The translations under genes were made by a program, and so were the position numbers. From Tuctoria greenei (lineage: Eukaryota; Streptophyta; Magnoliopsida; Poales; Poaceae): a DNA stretch of 64,000 nucleotides. The stretch covers positions 122,539,498-122,603,497 of the forward strand of contig JAYESD010000008.1 of NCBI GenBank assembly GCA_036927565.1, in the 5' to 3' direction. Below the pieces are notes generated by a model, which worked only from the letters and a program-made list of their open reading frames with translations, was not told the origin of the DNA and did no database searches. Positions 35,188 to 45,179 of this stretch are shown here, in pieces. Position 1 is the stretch's first letter. The number at the start of each line of letters is the position of its first letter.

Positions 35188-35790
35188 TCAGTAGTCGCCG
35201 AAGAGCAGCTTGCGGCCGACCTCGAAGAAGATGAAGGCGTCGATGCACGCATAGCTGATCTGCTCGCCGGAGAGATTGTACGCGTCCTAGTTGATCATCC
35301 TCACCCCATAAGGCTTCTCCATGTCGGCGCCCATCACGGTGCTCACAATGTCCTTCAGCCCCGCACGGCGGAGGCTCGAGTGATCCATCTCCTCCGCTGT
35401 GAGCTCGGCTAGAACCACCATTTTGGCAACCTTCAGCTGCCTGTCCTTCAAAAGTCTGTCGGCGTCACCCTCCATGTCGACGCCGACAAAGCGGTAGTCG
35501 GAATCGCCGAGGAAATCTTCCAGCTCGTTGGGGAAGTAGTCAGCGTGGATGACCTGGAAGATGAGGCAGCGGCTACCGATGCAGAGCTACAGAACGGCGA
35601 CGGGGTTCTGGTCGGCGGAGTAGCTGGGGCGCCACTCGACGTCGAGCCCGATGACGAGCTTGTGAAGGCGTCGACGGTGGACGAAGAGGACCTCGTCGAG
35701 CCAGTGCTCCATGGCCTTGCTGGAGGACGTCACGGTGGTGGTGATCACATCTTCCTCGAACATCATGTTGTACACCTGAGTCCCCGCCAT
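35188..35790 (-). pseudogene. Captured 3'-5' exonuclease (RNase D/WRN-like) pseudogene
   Basis: The frame from MAGTQVYNMMFEED (35790) to the stop at 35188 is 200 codons. It has all three exonuclease motifs of the DEDDy group: LDVEW (Asp, Glu), FVGVDMEGD (Asp) and YACIDAF (Tyr, Asp). Plant relatives are small proteins named for similarity to the Werner exonuclease domain; they remove nucleotides from 3' ends. Two in-frame TAG codons break it. One follows PVAVL at 35584-35586, where relatives have Gln. The other follows MIN at about 35284-35286, where Trp is expected. It lies between TNPA and TNP2, so the CACTA carries it as cargo. Confidence 0.82.
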
Positions 35791-35984
35791 TGAGTCTCTC
35801 TCCTGGTCGTCCCTACGGTTGCCGTCTGCGGCTGCGCCGCGTAACATCTCTCTTGTGCAAAACCTTCGTCTACACCCTTAGTTTGGATTTTAATTGGAAA
35901 TGGGCCTGGATATATAACTGATGCAGTTACGATATGAGCGGAGGAGTTTCCGAATTTGACGGGCCCGAGCCCGGAGTAAAGAGA

Positions 35985-36090
35985 GTAATGAAGATTTTTG
36001 AATCTTATATACTCTTTCTAATTTTTAATTCTTATTTTTATGACCACAAGTTGCATTGTCTCAACCTAACACCACGTACAACAGTAACAA
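35985..36090. repeat. Left arm of a distant inverted repeat
   Basis: The words aatgaagatttttgaatct, gaccacaagttgcattgtct and acaccacgtacaaca match the reverse complement of 43155-43262. The arms are about 7 kb apart and enclose gene copy D, the hAT element and the F-box pseudogene. Confidence 0.8.
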
Positions 36091-36380
36091 CATTTCTCAG
36101 GGGCCCACCCACTGGATATGCCAGGCGGCCCATGGGATACCCTGGGTCCAGTCACCAGAGAGTAGCTAGTGTGAATACATGCTGGAGAGGTCAACGGAAT
36201 CGGGAATTGGCCAATGAAGATGGATGTCAGCAGCGTCATGGTTCATGTATCGAAACGCGCACCATCCTTTTTCTTCTTCTCCTTTTTCTTATAAGTTTGT
36301 ATTATTTTCCACCAATCTTCTAACCCTCGTTTATTTGAAGTTGTACGGTTGGATCAGGATACGTGGCCGGCGTACACTTT

Positions 36381-36456
36381 ATGACACACTAGTGAAAGTA
36401 AAACACCCGATACATTTTATGACACACTTGTGAAAGTAAAATACCCGATACATTTT
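36381..36456. repeat. Tandem duplication of 38 bp
   Basis: Two copies of a 38-bp unit starting atgacacact and ending gatacatttt, with two differences. Confidence 0.9.
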
Positions 36457-37036
36457 ATTATTATGGAAGTCTATAACTAAGACTCAATCCAAATCGGGCA
36501 AAAATTTCGATGACCCCGACTTCTAGTTTGTTTTTGCAAGCCATCCGAATCAAGTCATTTTTGTCTTTACGCTTTTGCAATGACGCTCACGAGCATCTAA
36601 TATGGGCTAAAGCAGATACGTACTCCAGAAACCGTTGTTGCATTTTTCGTGATTTACTACATGCTTTGCTGTTTGATTGCTCATTATGTTCGATCCGTGT
36701 TGAGTTTGAACGTAGAGAGTGGGCTTCTCCTTGCTGGTCCTGTCAGATAAACTAGGTGATAGTCACTTTCTGGATCTCTAGCTTAGTAGAGTTGGAAGTG
36801 GAAATATATTCCATTCTAAAAGATAAAAGAGATAAATAGTCCACTAGTTTATTATTAGAACAACAACAACATTAGAACTATTTTTACGCACCAGTGAACA
36901 GAAATATAAAGTTCATTATCTTAAGACGATACATTACAAACAGGAAAAAAGAAAAACACAAACTACAAACAAGAAAAGAAAAACAACACAACTAAGAACA
37001 AGAAAAAAAATCTACTTCTCCTCCACCTCGCTCCAC

Positions 37037-37446
37037 CTACTTCTCCATCTCCTTCTCCTCCTCCTCCTCCTTGGGCTCCTGGCTGGGCGGGGGCACCTCC
37101 CGCGGTGGAAACGGGAAGCCCAGTTTCCATGACGTTGCCGCCACTAGGTTGTCTTGGCCGGCGACGCCGAGCTTGTCCACCAGCGTCTCCCAGGGGACGT
37201 CGAGGCGACCGGCCAAGTGCGTCATGTCGAAGACGTAGTGGCCCATGGTCCCCATTGCAGCATACTCTGGAAGGGGACAAAGCCCAAGGAGATGCATGGA
37301 GCGCGATGTATTGTCAAATACATCACACACCATCTTCCGGAGAGCCCACTTCTTGTCCAGGCGGGGGGGGGGGGGGGGTTCGGTCGAGGATGCCTCCCCT
37401 TGTCGTCCTTCGGCGGGCTTGGCGGCGGCGTTTTCTTGTCAGCCAT
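37037..37446 (-). pseudogene. Copy D of the four-copy gene family (most diverged)
   Basis: MADKKTPPPSPPK at 37446 opens a Pro-rich start in one frame. A run of 16 G (37363-37378) encodes the proline stretch and shifts the frame. The central domain follows: RKMVCDVFDNTSRSMHLLG, YAAMGTMGHYVFDMTHLAGR, LDVPWETLVDKLGVAG. The tail is short and acidic (PKEEEEEKEMEK). It differs from A-C at most positions outside DVF-NTSRS, the G-M/D-T-GHY block and AGRLDV-ET. There is no MGSP start and no matching TATA region. An older duplicate. Confidence 0.68.
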
Positions 37447-37560
37447 GGCGTTCTTGGCGCATTTTTTGGAAGAGAGGAAGAGTGGCTGTACGGAGAAGAC
37501 GATGGCCTGTCTAGATGATCTTATAGCATAGTAGCAGCCTGGCTGGAGTGCTCATCCTCT

Positions 37561-37658
37561 AAAGTACTACAGGTGCAGTAGAGGTGGCTGACATGTGGGT
37601 CCCACACCCTGTAGGGCCTTCATGTCAGCCATCTCTACTGCACTTGCAGTACTACAGG
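37561..37658. repeat. Foldback element (98 bp)
   Basis: Arms of about 35 bp (37561-37594 and 37621-37658) pair with few mismatches around a 26-bp loop; the core gtgcagtagaggtggctgac pairs with gtcagccatctctactgcac. RNA from it would form a strong hairpin. Possibly a small MITE. Confidence 0.85.
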
Positions 37659-38236
37659 GGATTTGAACCCGCCTGACTGTTCGTTTCTCGACGCGCGCAG
37701 TAGTGATGATGGGACGCGGAGCAGTTCCAATTGAATTCAAAGATGCGCATGTGCTGTGCGCGTTTAAGGCGCCTCGGTGACTGGCGTGCACGTAAGCTCG
37801 GTGCGCCCGCTCGCATCAGCCGGCTGTACAAATGGCTACGGCTTGAAGGACCAAACCATATGCGGCAAATAGCAATTTATGATACTTCCCCCGCCCCAAC
37901 TCAACTCTATTTCTGTTTTGGTCGAACTAATTACCTTTGACCAATGATTTATGTGGAATTTATTAACTACAATAACATGCAGTACTAGATTGTATATTAT
38001 GGAAACATTTTATTGGTGAATCTAAAAGTACAATTCTTGTATTGTTAAAACAGATCAGAATTGCGTAAATCTCAAAGATAGATTTGATGAAACCTAAGAC
38101 TTCCCTTTGAAAAAGTTTTATATTTTACATTAGTTTTACATATGTAATATGCACATAGGATATATCACTTGATAGTTTTGCAAAAAAACATGGATGAGAA
38201 ATATGTATATCCCATATATGCTACTACTACGTAAAT

Positions 38237-38790
38237 TAGGGGTGGGCAAATAAACCGAGACCGAAAAACCAAAACCGAAAAAACCGAGACCGGAACCGAA
38301 AAGACCGAAATATCGGGTATCGGGTACTTTTCGGGTAGCAAATATAAATAACTGAAAAATAAATGTTGGGTTCGGGTACCACTCTCGAGTAACTGAAATA
38401 ACCGAATAGTCCGTCCATCAAATAATAAGTTAAATTATGTGTGCTAAACTATTAACAATTCCAATTTAGATATTTTATTTCTAGTTGTGATGTGTGAAGT
38501 TGTTGGATTTAAACATTTGTTTTTTATTTTTCATTTGTCAATTTATAATAAATTACCTCATGGGATTAGATTTATCAATCATATTAAATCTGTGCAAACA
38601 TGATATGGATATAATGTATAATTCGGATGTATCGGGTAGGACCGAAGACCGAACCAGAATTTTGGTACCCAAAATGTTCGGGTACCTAATATTATTACAA
38701 CAATTCGGATAGTGATTTCAAGAAACCAAATTTTGAAAAAGTCTAAAATACCTGAACCAAAATATCAGGTAGACCGAATGCACACCCCTA
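38237..38790. mobile_element. Non-autonomous hAT element (554 bp)
   Basis: The ends are TAGGGGTGGGCA and, on the other strand, TAGGGGTGTGCA. The flanks acgtaaat (38229-38236) and acataaat (38791-38798) are an 8-bp target duplication with one change, the hallmark of hAT. Inside are many ccgaa/ttcgggta words, common in this MITE type. No transposase. Confidence 0.88.
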
Positions 38791-38818
38791 ACATAAATCC
38801 ATCCGAAATAATTAGCTA

Positions 38819-38862
38819 GTTTGAGGATGAATGAAGTTGAGCTTGCGAGCTTGATGAGCACC
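38819..38862. repeat. Inverted repeat arm flanking the F-box region
   Basis: The words tttgaggatgaa, agttgag and agcttgatgagc match the reverse complement of 41744-41790. The pair encloses the F-box pseudogene and its direct repeats. It may be the ends of a decayed element that brought the gene in. Confidence 0.6.
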
Positions 38863-39296
38863 GTCATTGTTTTGAGCAGCGATTAATTTATGGCATCACC
38901 AAATCTATAGTAATTTTTCTAGATCATTTGGGGCTGAAAATTTAGTTAACACGCTATATGAGGAGAAAGATTAGGATATGCTAGCAATTGCTTGTGTTGA
39001 ATAACCCTGCGCTGTGGACAACATATCCGACACTTCATTCTTGTCGCCAGGATCATTCTGCCCTGAGTCATCTGGGGCAGCAGGCAGTGGACCTTGATGA
39101 TCAGGATAAGGACTAGGCAAGAAATCATTGGTCAAAGGTAAGTTTGACCAAAGCTAAAAATAGAGTTGAGTTGGGACAGAGGGAGGAGTACCTTTTACAG
39201 ACCACTTTGCAGGCCCCGTTGCGGGCGATCTCCTGCCTGCTGACAACTCCAGTGGCTAAAGTAGCATAAAACTGCGTTTTAGAAGCCGTAACCCCA

Positions 39297-39330
39297 GTTT
39301 GCATCAAAGGAAACTCACGGGACAGTTTAA
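39297..39330. repeat. Direct repeat left of the F-box pseudogene
   Basis: The 34 bp from gtttgcatcaaagg to gacagtttaa recur at 40489-40522 with no difference in the core. A second pair (39191-39230 and 40919-40960, cagaccactttgcaggccccg type) supports duplicated flanks around the captured gene. Confidence 0.8.
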
Positions 39331-39567
39331 TGGAATGGAATCCTCCTGAAGGGAAAGACATTCATACGAGTTTTGCAAGTAGCATTCCAAACAGTGCACT
39401 TTAGAAGCCATAACCATCAGTGTGCGCGTGTCATCGTCTTCTCCGCGCGTACTAATAAAGACACACCATCCTCTTCTTTGCAACACAGACAAGCCATCCT
39501 CTTCCCCGCGTGTACTCTTCCTCTTCATCTCTGTTGCGCGCGCCCTCATTGGTTCCCTTCGAAGCCC

Positions 39568-40344
39568 ATGGAGTTCCTCTTTCCGCACGATATTGCGGTC
39601 CTGATCGAGGGGTGGGTCAACGCAACCTCCCCGCAGCCCATGGGTGACCTCTTCAGTCTGCGCACCACCTGCAAGGCCAGGCACGTGGTGTGCCGAGATC
39701 GAGCCGTGGGCAGGCACATGGCACTAGAGCGGTAGAGCATCTGGAAGTTTAACTGGAGCTACGACCGCCTCGTAGAGTGCCTTGGAATCGTCAGCAACCG
39801 TCATGCATGCTATGTCATAGGGTTCGACCTCGTCTTCCCACACGGTCACGCGCAGTCGGGCACCCAGTTCCTTGCCCGGACCGCCGCGAACGGCCACATG
39901 ATGGCGGCCTACGTCCTCGCCATGCTCCGCTATAACGCTGACCACGGGGCCCGCGACGCCTTGGAGTATATCTGGCAGGTCGAAGGTGAGGCCCACGTCG
40001 GCTGCAACGCGGCCGGGTCCGTCGCCATGAAGTGGACCAAGAAGGAGTGCTGCCATTGTCGGCATGAAGCCATGAATAATATCGATGGTGTCATCTAGAG
40101 GTTCCTGGGCAGGCCTCATCCGGAAGCGCCGCCGGTGGCTGTGCCCAACATTGATGATGACGCTTGGGGCTGCTCAATAGGGGGGAACCAGGGAACTGCC
40201 CGCTGCGGCAGGCCTATGTGGGAGGAGTGGACAGTCTTCTGTATAGAGAACTGTAGGATTAATCACGAGCATGACCTGTTCTGCCGTCAGGCGTTGTACT
40301 CTATGGGTTATATTCCCTCCATTCCCGTTTGGATGCACCCCTAG
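39568..40344 (+). pseudogene. Captured F-box-like protein pseudogene
   Basis: One frame of 258 codons from MEFLFPHDIAV (39568) to the stop at 40342-40344 has two TAG breaks, at 39733-39735 and 40096-40098. The N-terminus (LFSLRTTCKARHVVCRDRAVGRHMAL) looks like a divergent F-box. The middle (FPHGHAQSGTQFLARTAANGH, MMAAYVLAML) is like a Sel1-type helical repeat. The C-terminus has a Cys/His cluster (CGRPMWEEW, CIENCRINHEHDLFC). Grasses have a large family with this layout (from memory), whose members would link substrates to an SCF ubiquitin ligase. GC content is higher than in the surroundings, as expected for a captured grass exon. No introns are seen. Confidence 0.75.
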
Positions 40345-41135
40345 TTCTCCCAACGCCAATTAAAAGAGAACAAAGGCAGTATATAAAATAGACTTGTAGT
40401 ATATGTGTTTCCCCTATGCCCGCTCGTCTCTGATGAATGTTGCACTTGTTTTGTTTCCCCTATGTGCGCTCGTCTTATGTTTAGCCCCGTTTGCATCAAA
40501 GGAAACTCACGGGACAGTTTAAAGAATTGGATTCTTCCAGAAATGAATACATTCAATCATACAGTAGTATGGAACAAAGGAAATCAGTGTTCCCTTCTTT
40601 CTGTTCATTGTCTCCAATTTTCATTCCAGTCGTCGCTAATCGACAGAACTAGCTGTTACATAATCCCCAATAAACACAAAATAAACTAATCGACACATCT
40701 AGTCCGCAACACTTCCCTTGAAGTAGTGGTAATAACTTCTAGCTGCGTATAGGAGTAGTTGTAATGATTACACCGCGTATAGGGGCATAGGGCCAGTGGT
40801 ACTTTGGAGTTCTACCTATCTTTTTCTAACATTTTTTTTGTCCTTTCTTTTCTTTTCTCTCTGTTGATTGTCTCCACTTTTCTTTCCAGTCGTCGCTACC
40901 TGTTAGTACTGTATAATACTTTACAGACCGCTTTGAAGGCCCCACTGCGGGCAATCTCCTGGCACCTCTAGCGGCTAAAGTATCGTACAGGCAACTTTAC
41001 AAGCCACCGGCGATTTGGAGGGTCGTTCATTAACAGAGAATACAGATAGAACAGATAGTTCACTAAACAGCAGATAGAAAAAAAATAACAGATGGAACAG
41101 ACGAACAACATTGAGTTCATTATCATAAAACATTA

Positions 41136-41245
41136 CAGCCTCCTACCTATATTACTTGTCATTACAACAAGTTTTTTAGTTCATATTTGAACTACAAAAC
41201 TTGTCCTAATTATTAATCATAGGTACTAATACGGGAAGGAGGAAG
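41136..41245. mobile_element. Degenerate Stowaway-like MITE
   Basis: The left end is gcctcctacctatattacttgtc. The right end, acgggaaggaggaag, reads cttcctccttcccgt on the other strand. Both are next to TA. The inner half forms an inverted repeat around ttagttcatatttgaacta. Confidence 0.5.
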
Positions 41246-41385
41246 TATAGAACATGAAAATCGGGATCACGAAACAAAAAAATAAAACATCACAAAAACA
41301 AGAAGAGAAAAACATCACGACTGTATTAATCAGTGTCAAAAGATTTCCTGTTTTATGGTTGGGTTGAACTAGAATGTAATCAGAT

Positions 41386-41578
41386 GTTTGGTGCAATCGT
41401 GTAATCAACCATCTTCAACCATTGGATCAATCTACATTACGGTCATTAAATCTTTTTATTTAACCCCCTCCACTAGGTGGAGGGGTGGTGGTAGAAGGGT
41501 TTAAATGAAAAGATGTAATAACTGTAGGATGCATAGATCCAACAGATGAAAATCTTTGATTACACGATTGCACCAAAA
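41386..41578. mobile_element. Foldback MITE (193 bp)
   Basis: The left arm tttggtgcaatcgtgtaatc matches the right arm on the other strand (gttttggtgcaatcgtgtaa), and homology continues inward for about 75 bp. The centre is a hairpin, ccccctccactaggtggagggg. No target duplication is clear. Confidence 0.78.
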
Positions 41579-42317
41579 CTTTAATTGCATGTAGGGCTGT
41601 CAACGAGTCGAACACGAGCGAGCTTATTTCTACCATATATAAAAATTGTGTCCCATAGAACATTTTTCATAGATTTATATAGTTTAGTTAATCACATGTA
41701 CAATATAATGACAACAACAAATGAGCTTACTTGAACTTTTCGAGCTTGAGCTCATCAAGCTGGCAATACTCAACTTCATCCTCAAACTTTCAATCAAAAC
41801 TAAGTTTGGTCCTTGAACTTTCAAATGGGTCAATTATTTAGTCCATCAACTTCAAAAAACCATTTCACTTTCATCCTTACTCTGAGTTGGACATCCACAT
41901 TGGCATGCCACATAAGATAGTTAATGTGTTTTTAATCCTGTTAATTTGTTATAGAAGTTTGTTTTATTTAAATGTTTGAAGTATGCATCATTATATGCAT
42001 GTAAACTCTTTTTCATGTTGAAGCTAGCAAACAAGAGTTCAGGAAATGATTTGAATGTACCCCTTAGTTGGATAGCTGGGAAGTACAACTGTCGGCCTAC
42101 GCTTAGTCATTAACGCCAGCTTTTGAATCTGTGTAGTGCAAAAGGGTTTAGTTTTTGTTTCACACCACACTAGCTAGCCTATATAAAGTCTATATGTGTT
42201 CCCTGATGAATACACAACAAACATTCTCCATAGAGAATGAAACTTGCATGCCAGTTTCTTCTGCTGGAGGTTCAAAGGAAACTACTAGTACACGGATGCC
42301 TCTTACCCCATCTCAAG

Positions 42318-42897
42318 GTTTTCGATGACGCAGGCGGTTCACCACCAGACAAACCAAAAAAGCCTCGGTGTTGAGCGACATGAATGTTTTTTATGAAAAA
42401 CTAACTGCAGCCCCCACAGTCAATTTTTCAACAAAAAACTTGCATGCTGCCCGCTTGCCTCCTCCCATTTGTACTCCCATGCGTACTCCCGCTGACGTGT
42501 CATCATCTTATTTGTTGTGAAGGTATGGTAGTTCAACTAAGCATTAGTAATGGGACCAATAACAATTTGACACATCAGCGGGATGACACAAGGGAGGACA
42601 GAACGGGAGGGACACGGCTTGTATACTCCCATTCAGTGCTTCCATGCGTGCTCCTACTTAAGTGTCATGATTTTATTGGCCCTTTCATTTACCTAACATA
42701 ATGTCTGATTTAACTTCAACCAATTAAATGATGACACATAAGCAGGAGTACGCATGGAAGCACAAACGGGAGCACCGAAGCTGCATCCGAACGGGAGGCC
42801 CCCGCAGTCATTTTGTCATCAAGAGATTTGCATGCCGCTCATCACCGAGACTTTGCTGGTTTGTCTGGTGGTGAACCGCATGCGTCATCGGAAACCT
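42318..42897. repeat. Nested palindromic block
   Basis: The outer arms (42318-42383 and 42835-42897) share ggttcaccaccagacaaacc in opposite orientation. Inner arms (42470-42520 and 42722-42772) share gcgtactcc and gtgtcatcat. Between them, 42407-42450 and 42797-42838 are direct repeats (cagtca and gcatgc words). The block looks like successive insertion and inversion of a MITE-type sequence. Confidence 0.75.
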
Positions 42898-43154
42898 AGA
42901 TGGAGTTGGAGGACAGGAATCAGAACATGCCTGCAGGGGTCTTCCAACCACCACCGGGGACGCACGACGGGGGTTAAGGTACACACCGGCACACCCGAAC
43001 CGTACATATGTGCCGGTGAAGATGGAACTCAGCAGTCTCACGGTTATGGATAGAAAAAAAGAAGAAGAAAAAGGATGGCGCACGTTTCAATTTATGAACC
43101 GTTAGACTGCTGACTTCCATTTTAATTGGCCAATTTCCAATTCAATTGAGTCAT

Positions 43155-43262
43155 TGTTGTTGTACGTGGTGTTTGGTTGAGACAATGCAACTTGTGGTCA
43201 TAACAATAAGAATTAAAAAGAGGAGTATATCAGATTCAAAAATCTTCATTACGCCAGGTCGT
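43155..43262. repeat. Right arm of the distant inverted repeat
   Basis: The reverse complement matches 35985-36090 (aatgaagatttttgaatct and on). Confidence 0.8.
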
Positions 43263-43611
43263 ATGATGTCCGGACACTCTCCAATCCACTTAGATTGAAG
43301 TGGATCCACTCCTACCCAAATGAGGAATTTTTTTTTATGGATATGGTATGCATATCCAAGGCTGTGCATACCATTCCACATTTGTGACATGTGTCCACAT
43401 GAACGCACGGATGAAGCAGTTGCATGACTGTGACATGTGTGTACATGAACAAACGAGGTCTCGTATGATGGCCGGACATGACAGGGATAACGCCAGGATT
43501 AATTCCAAGAATCGTATCCTCGACACTTGCAATCTATGCACCACCTGGGCCCAGGTTGTGCACTAGTCACCTGGCATATTCCCTACGTCTGCCCCAGCAG
43601 CCCGCGTGCGG

Positions 43612-44650
43612 TGTCCATAACAAATTTGTGTGAGTGATTTTGACAAGATATGAACGATTTGTCCCACCTCGGAAAGTTGAGCTCATTGCAGCGAGAATAT
43701 AAGGCAACGTGCGTTATTGTAGTCAGACATTCAATTGAAAAAAGATGTCGTACAAGACTCCTGCACGCCACGTTCGATTTTAACCGAGCTCGCCCAGTTG
43801 AAATCAAACGGGACGTAAAGGAGGATTGTACGGGGCGGATGTTTTTAGATAAAGCTCTGGGACCTTTCTATGTCAAATTAAAAAACTACCAGTGAAGCCG
43901 ATGGGACACGTCAAGCCGTTGCGACAATTGAGAGGGATGCAAACCGCGACTTTTTATAAGCATAATTTTTCCCCGCACACGCTAGGCCCTCTGTGTGTCA
44001 AATTAAAAATTTCTCCTTTTATCGAAAAACATCTCCTTTAATGTCGCACCGGAGAGCAAGTGCATACCGTTCTCAGATGGTGCCACACGTACTTCCTTCT
44101 CGTGTGTTCAATCGCCATTCCCTGATCGTGGCACCATCTATATACCACTGGCCCCAACATAACACTGGCCCAATGCCCCTATGCGTGGTGTGATCATTAC
44201 CACTACTCCTATACCCGGTGTCCATAACGAATTTGTACGGGCAATTTTGACAAGCTGTGAACGATTTGTCCCAACTCGGAATGTTGAGCTCGTTGCAACG
44301 AGAATATAAGGCAAGCGCGCTATTGTAGTCAGACATCCGATTGAAAAAATATGTCGTAAAAGACTCAGCCACGTTCCTTTCGACATCGTCCGCTCGTCTA
44401 GTCGAAGTCGAATGGAACTTGTATGAGGCGTGAACCGGGCAAATGTTTTTTTTATATAAGCTATGGGCCCTTTCCGTGTCAAAATAAAAAAACTGCCAGT
44501 GAAGCCGATAGGACACGTCGAGCCGTTGCGATAACCGAGAGGGATGCAAAGCGCGGTTTTTTATAAGCATAATTTTTCCACGCATACGCTGGACCCTTTT
44601 CGTGTCAAATTAAAAATTTCTCCTTTTATCAAAAAACATCTACTTTAATG
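43612..44650. repeat. Tandem duplication of about 430 bp (43612-44042 and 44219-44650)
   Basis: Both units run from gtgtccataac to ctttaatg with about 85-90% identity by eye. They share gaacgatttgtccc, gagaatataaggcaa and ttttttataagcataattt. Both hold, in inverse orientation, the gacacgtc(a/g)agccgttgcg block found upstream of gene copies A-C. The 176-bp spacer is unrelated. Confidence 0.85.
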
Positions 44651-44944
44651 AAGCCAAATTTTCCCCTTTGCTACATTAACTTTTTTAGATTACAAATTGC
44701 CAGAGCCAGAGACGTGCGCCCATACATGGGCTCACGCGTCATGGGGGCGAAAACTAAGCGTTCCAGCACAGTTTTGGCCCAGGAATACAAAGTGACTCAG
44801 TGCAGTTTTAGCCCACGAATAACAAGCGGCCCAGCGTAGTGTTGGGCCTACTCTGATAGCTTCACGTACGCTTTTTCCTAGCTGCCTCCCGCCGGACCCT
44901 TCGATCCACAACGGCGCCTCTCCCGATTGCATGAAATGCGCGTG

Positions 44945-45100
44945 GAGGAGCATCCGAAGGCCACCATGCTCTTGGAGAAGCATCCGCCGGCCGCCACGCT
45001 CTTGGAGGAGTATCCGCCGGCTGCCATGCTCTTGGAAGAGCTTCCGTTGGCTGCAGCACATGGAGGAGCATCCGCCGGCCGCTGCACATGGAGGAGCAAC
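44945..45100 (+). repeat. 30-bp minisatellite before the TNP2 gene
   Basis: Four to five units of about 30 bp share tggagga(g)catccgccgg; each encodes a LLEEYPPAA-like decapeptide in one frame. It lies 80 bp ahead of the transposase start. Coding use is doubtful. Confidence 0.8.
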
Positions 45101-45179
45101 AGCGCTAGGTACAATTGCTCACATAATGTTATTGTAGTTCAATCCTCTTACGGATACGCTGATTGAATTGTAGGAAGCC

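Noticed and set aside
39373..39735. A longer F-box protein start at 39373.
   Set aside because: The segment before 39568 lacks family similarity; the MEFLFPHDIAV start fits the usual N-terminus.
44862..45166. A possible gene of LLEE-PPAA decapeptide repeats before TNP2.
   Set aside because: All six frames are partly open because the 30-bp unit length is a multiple of three; no evidence for translation.
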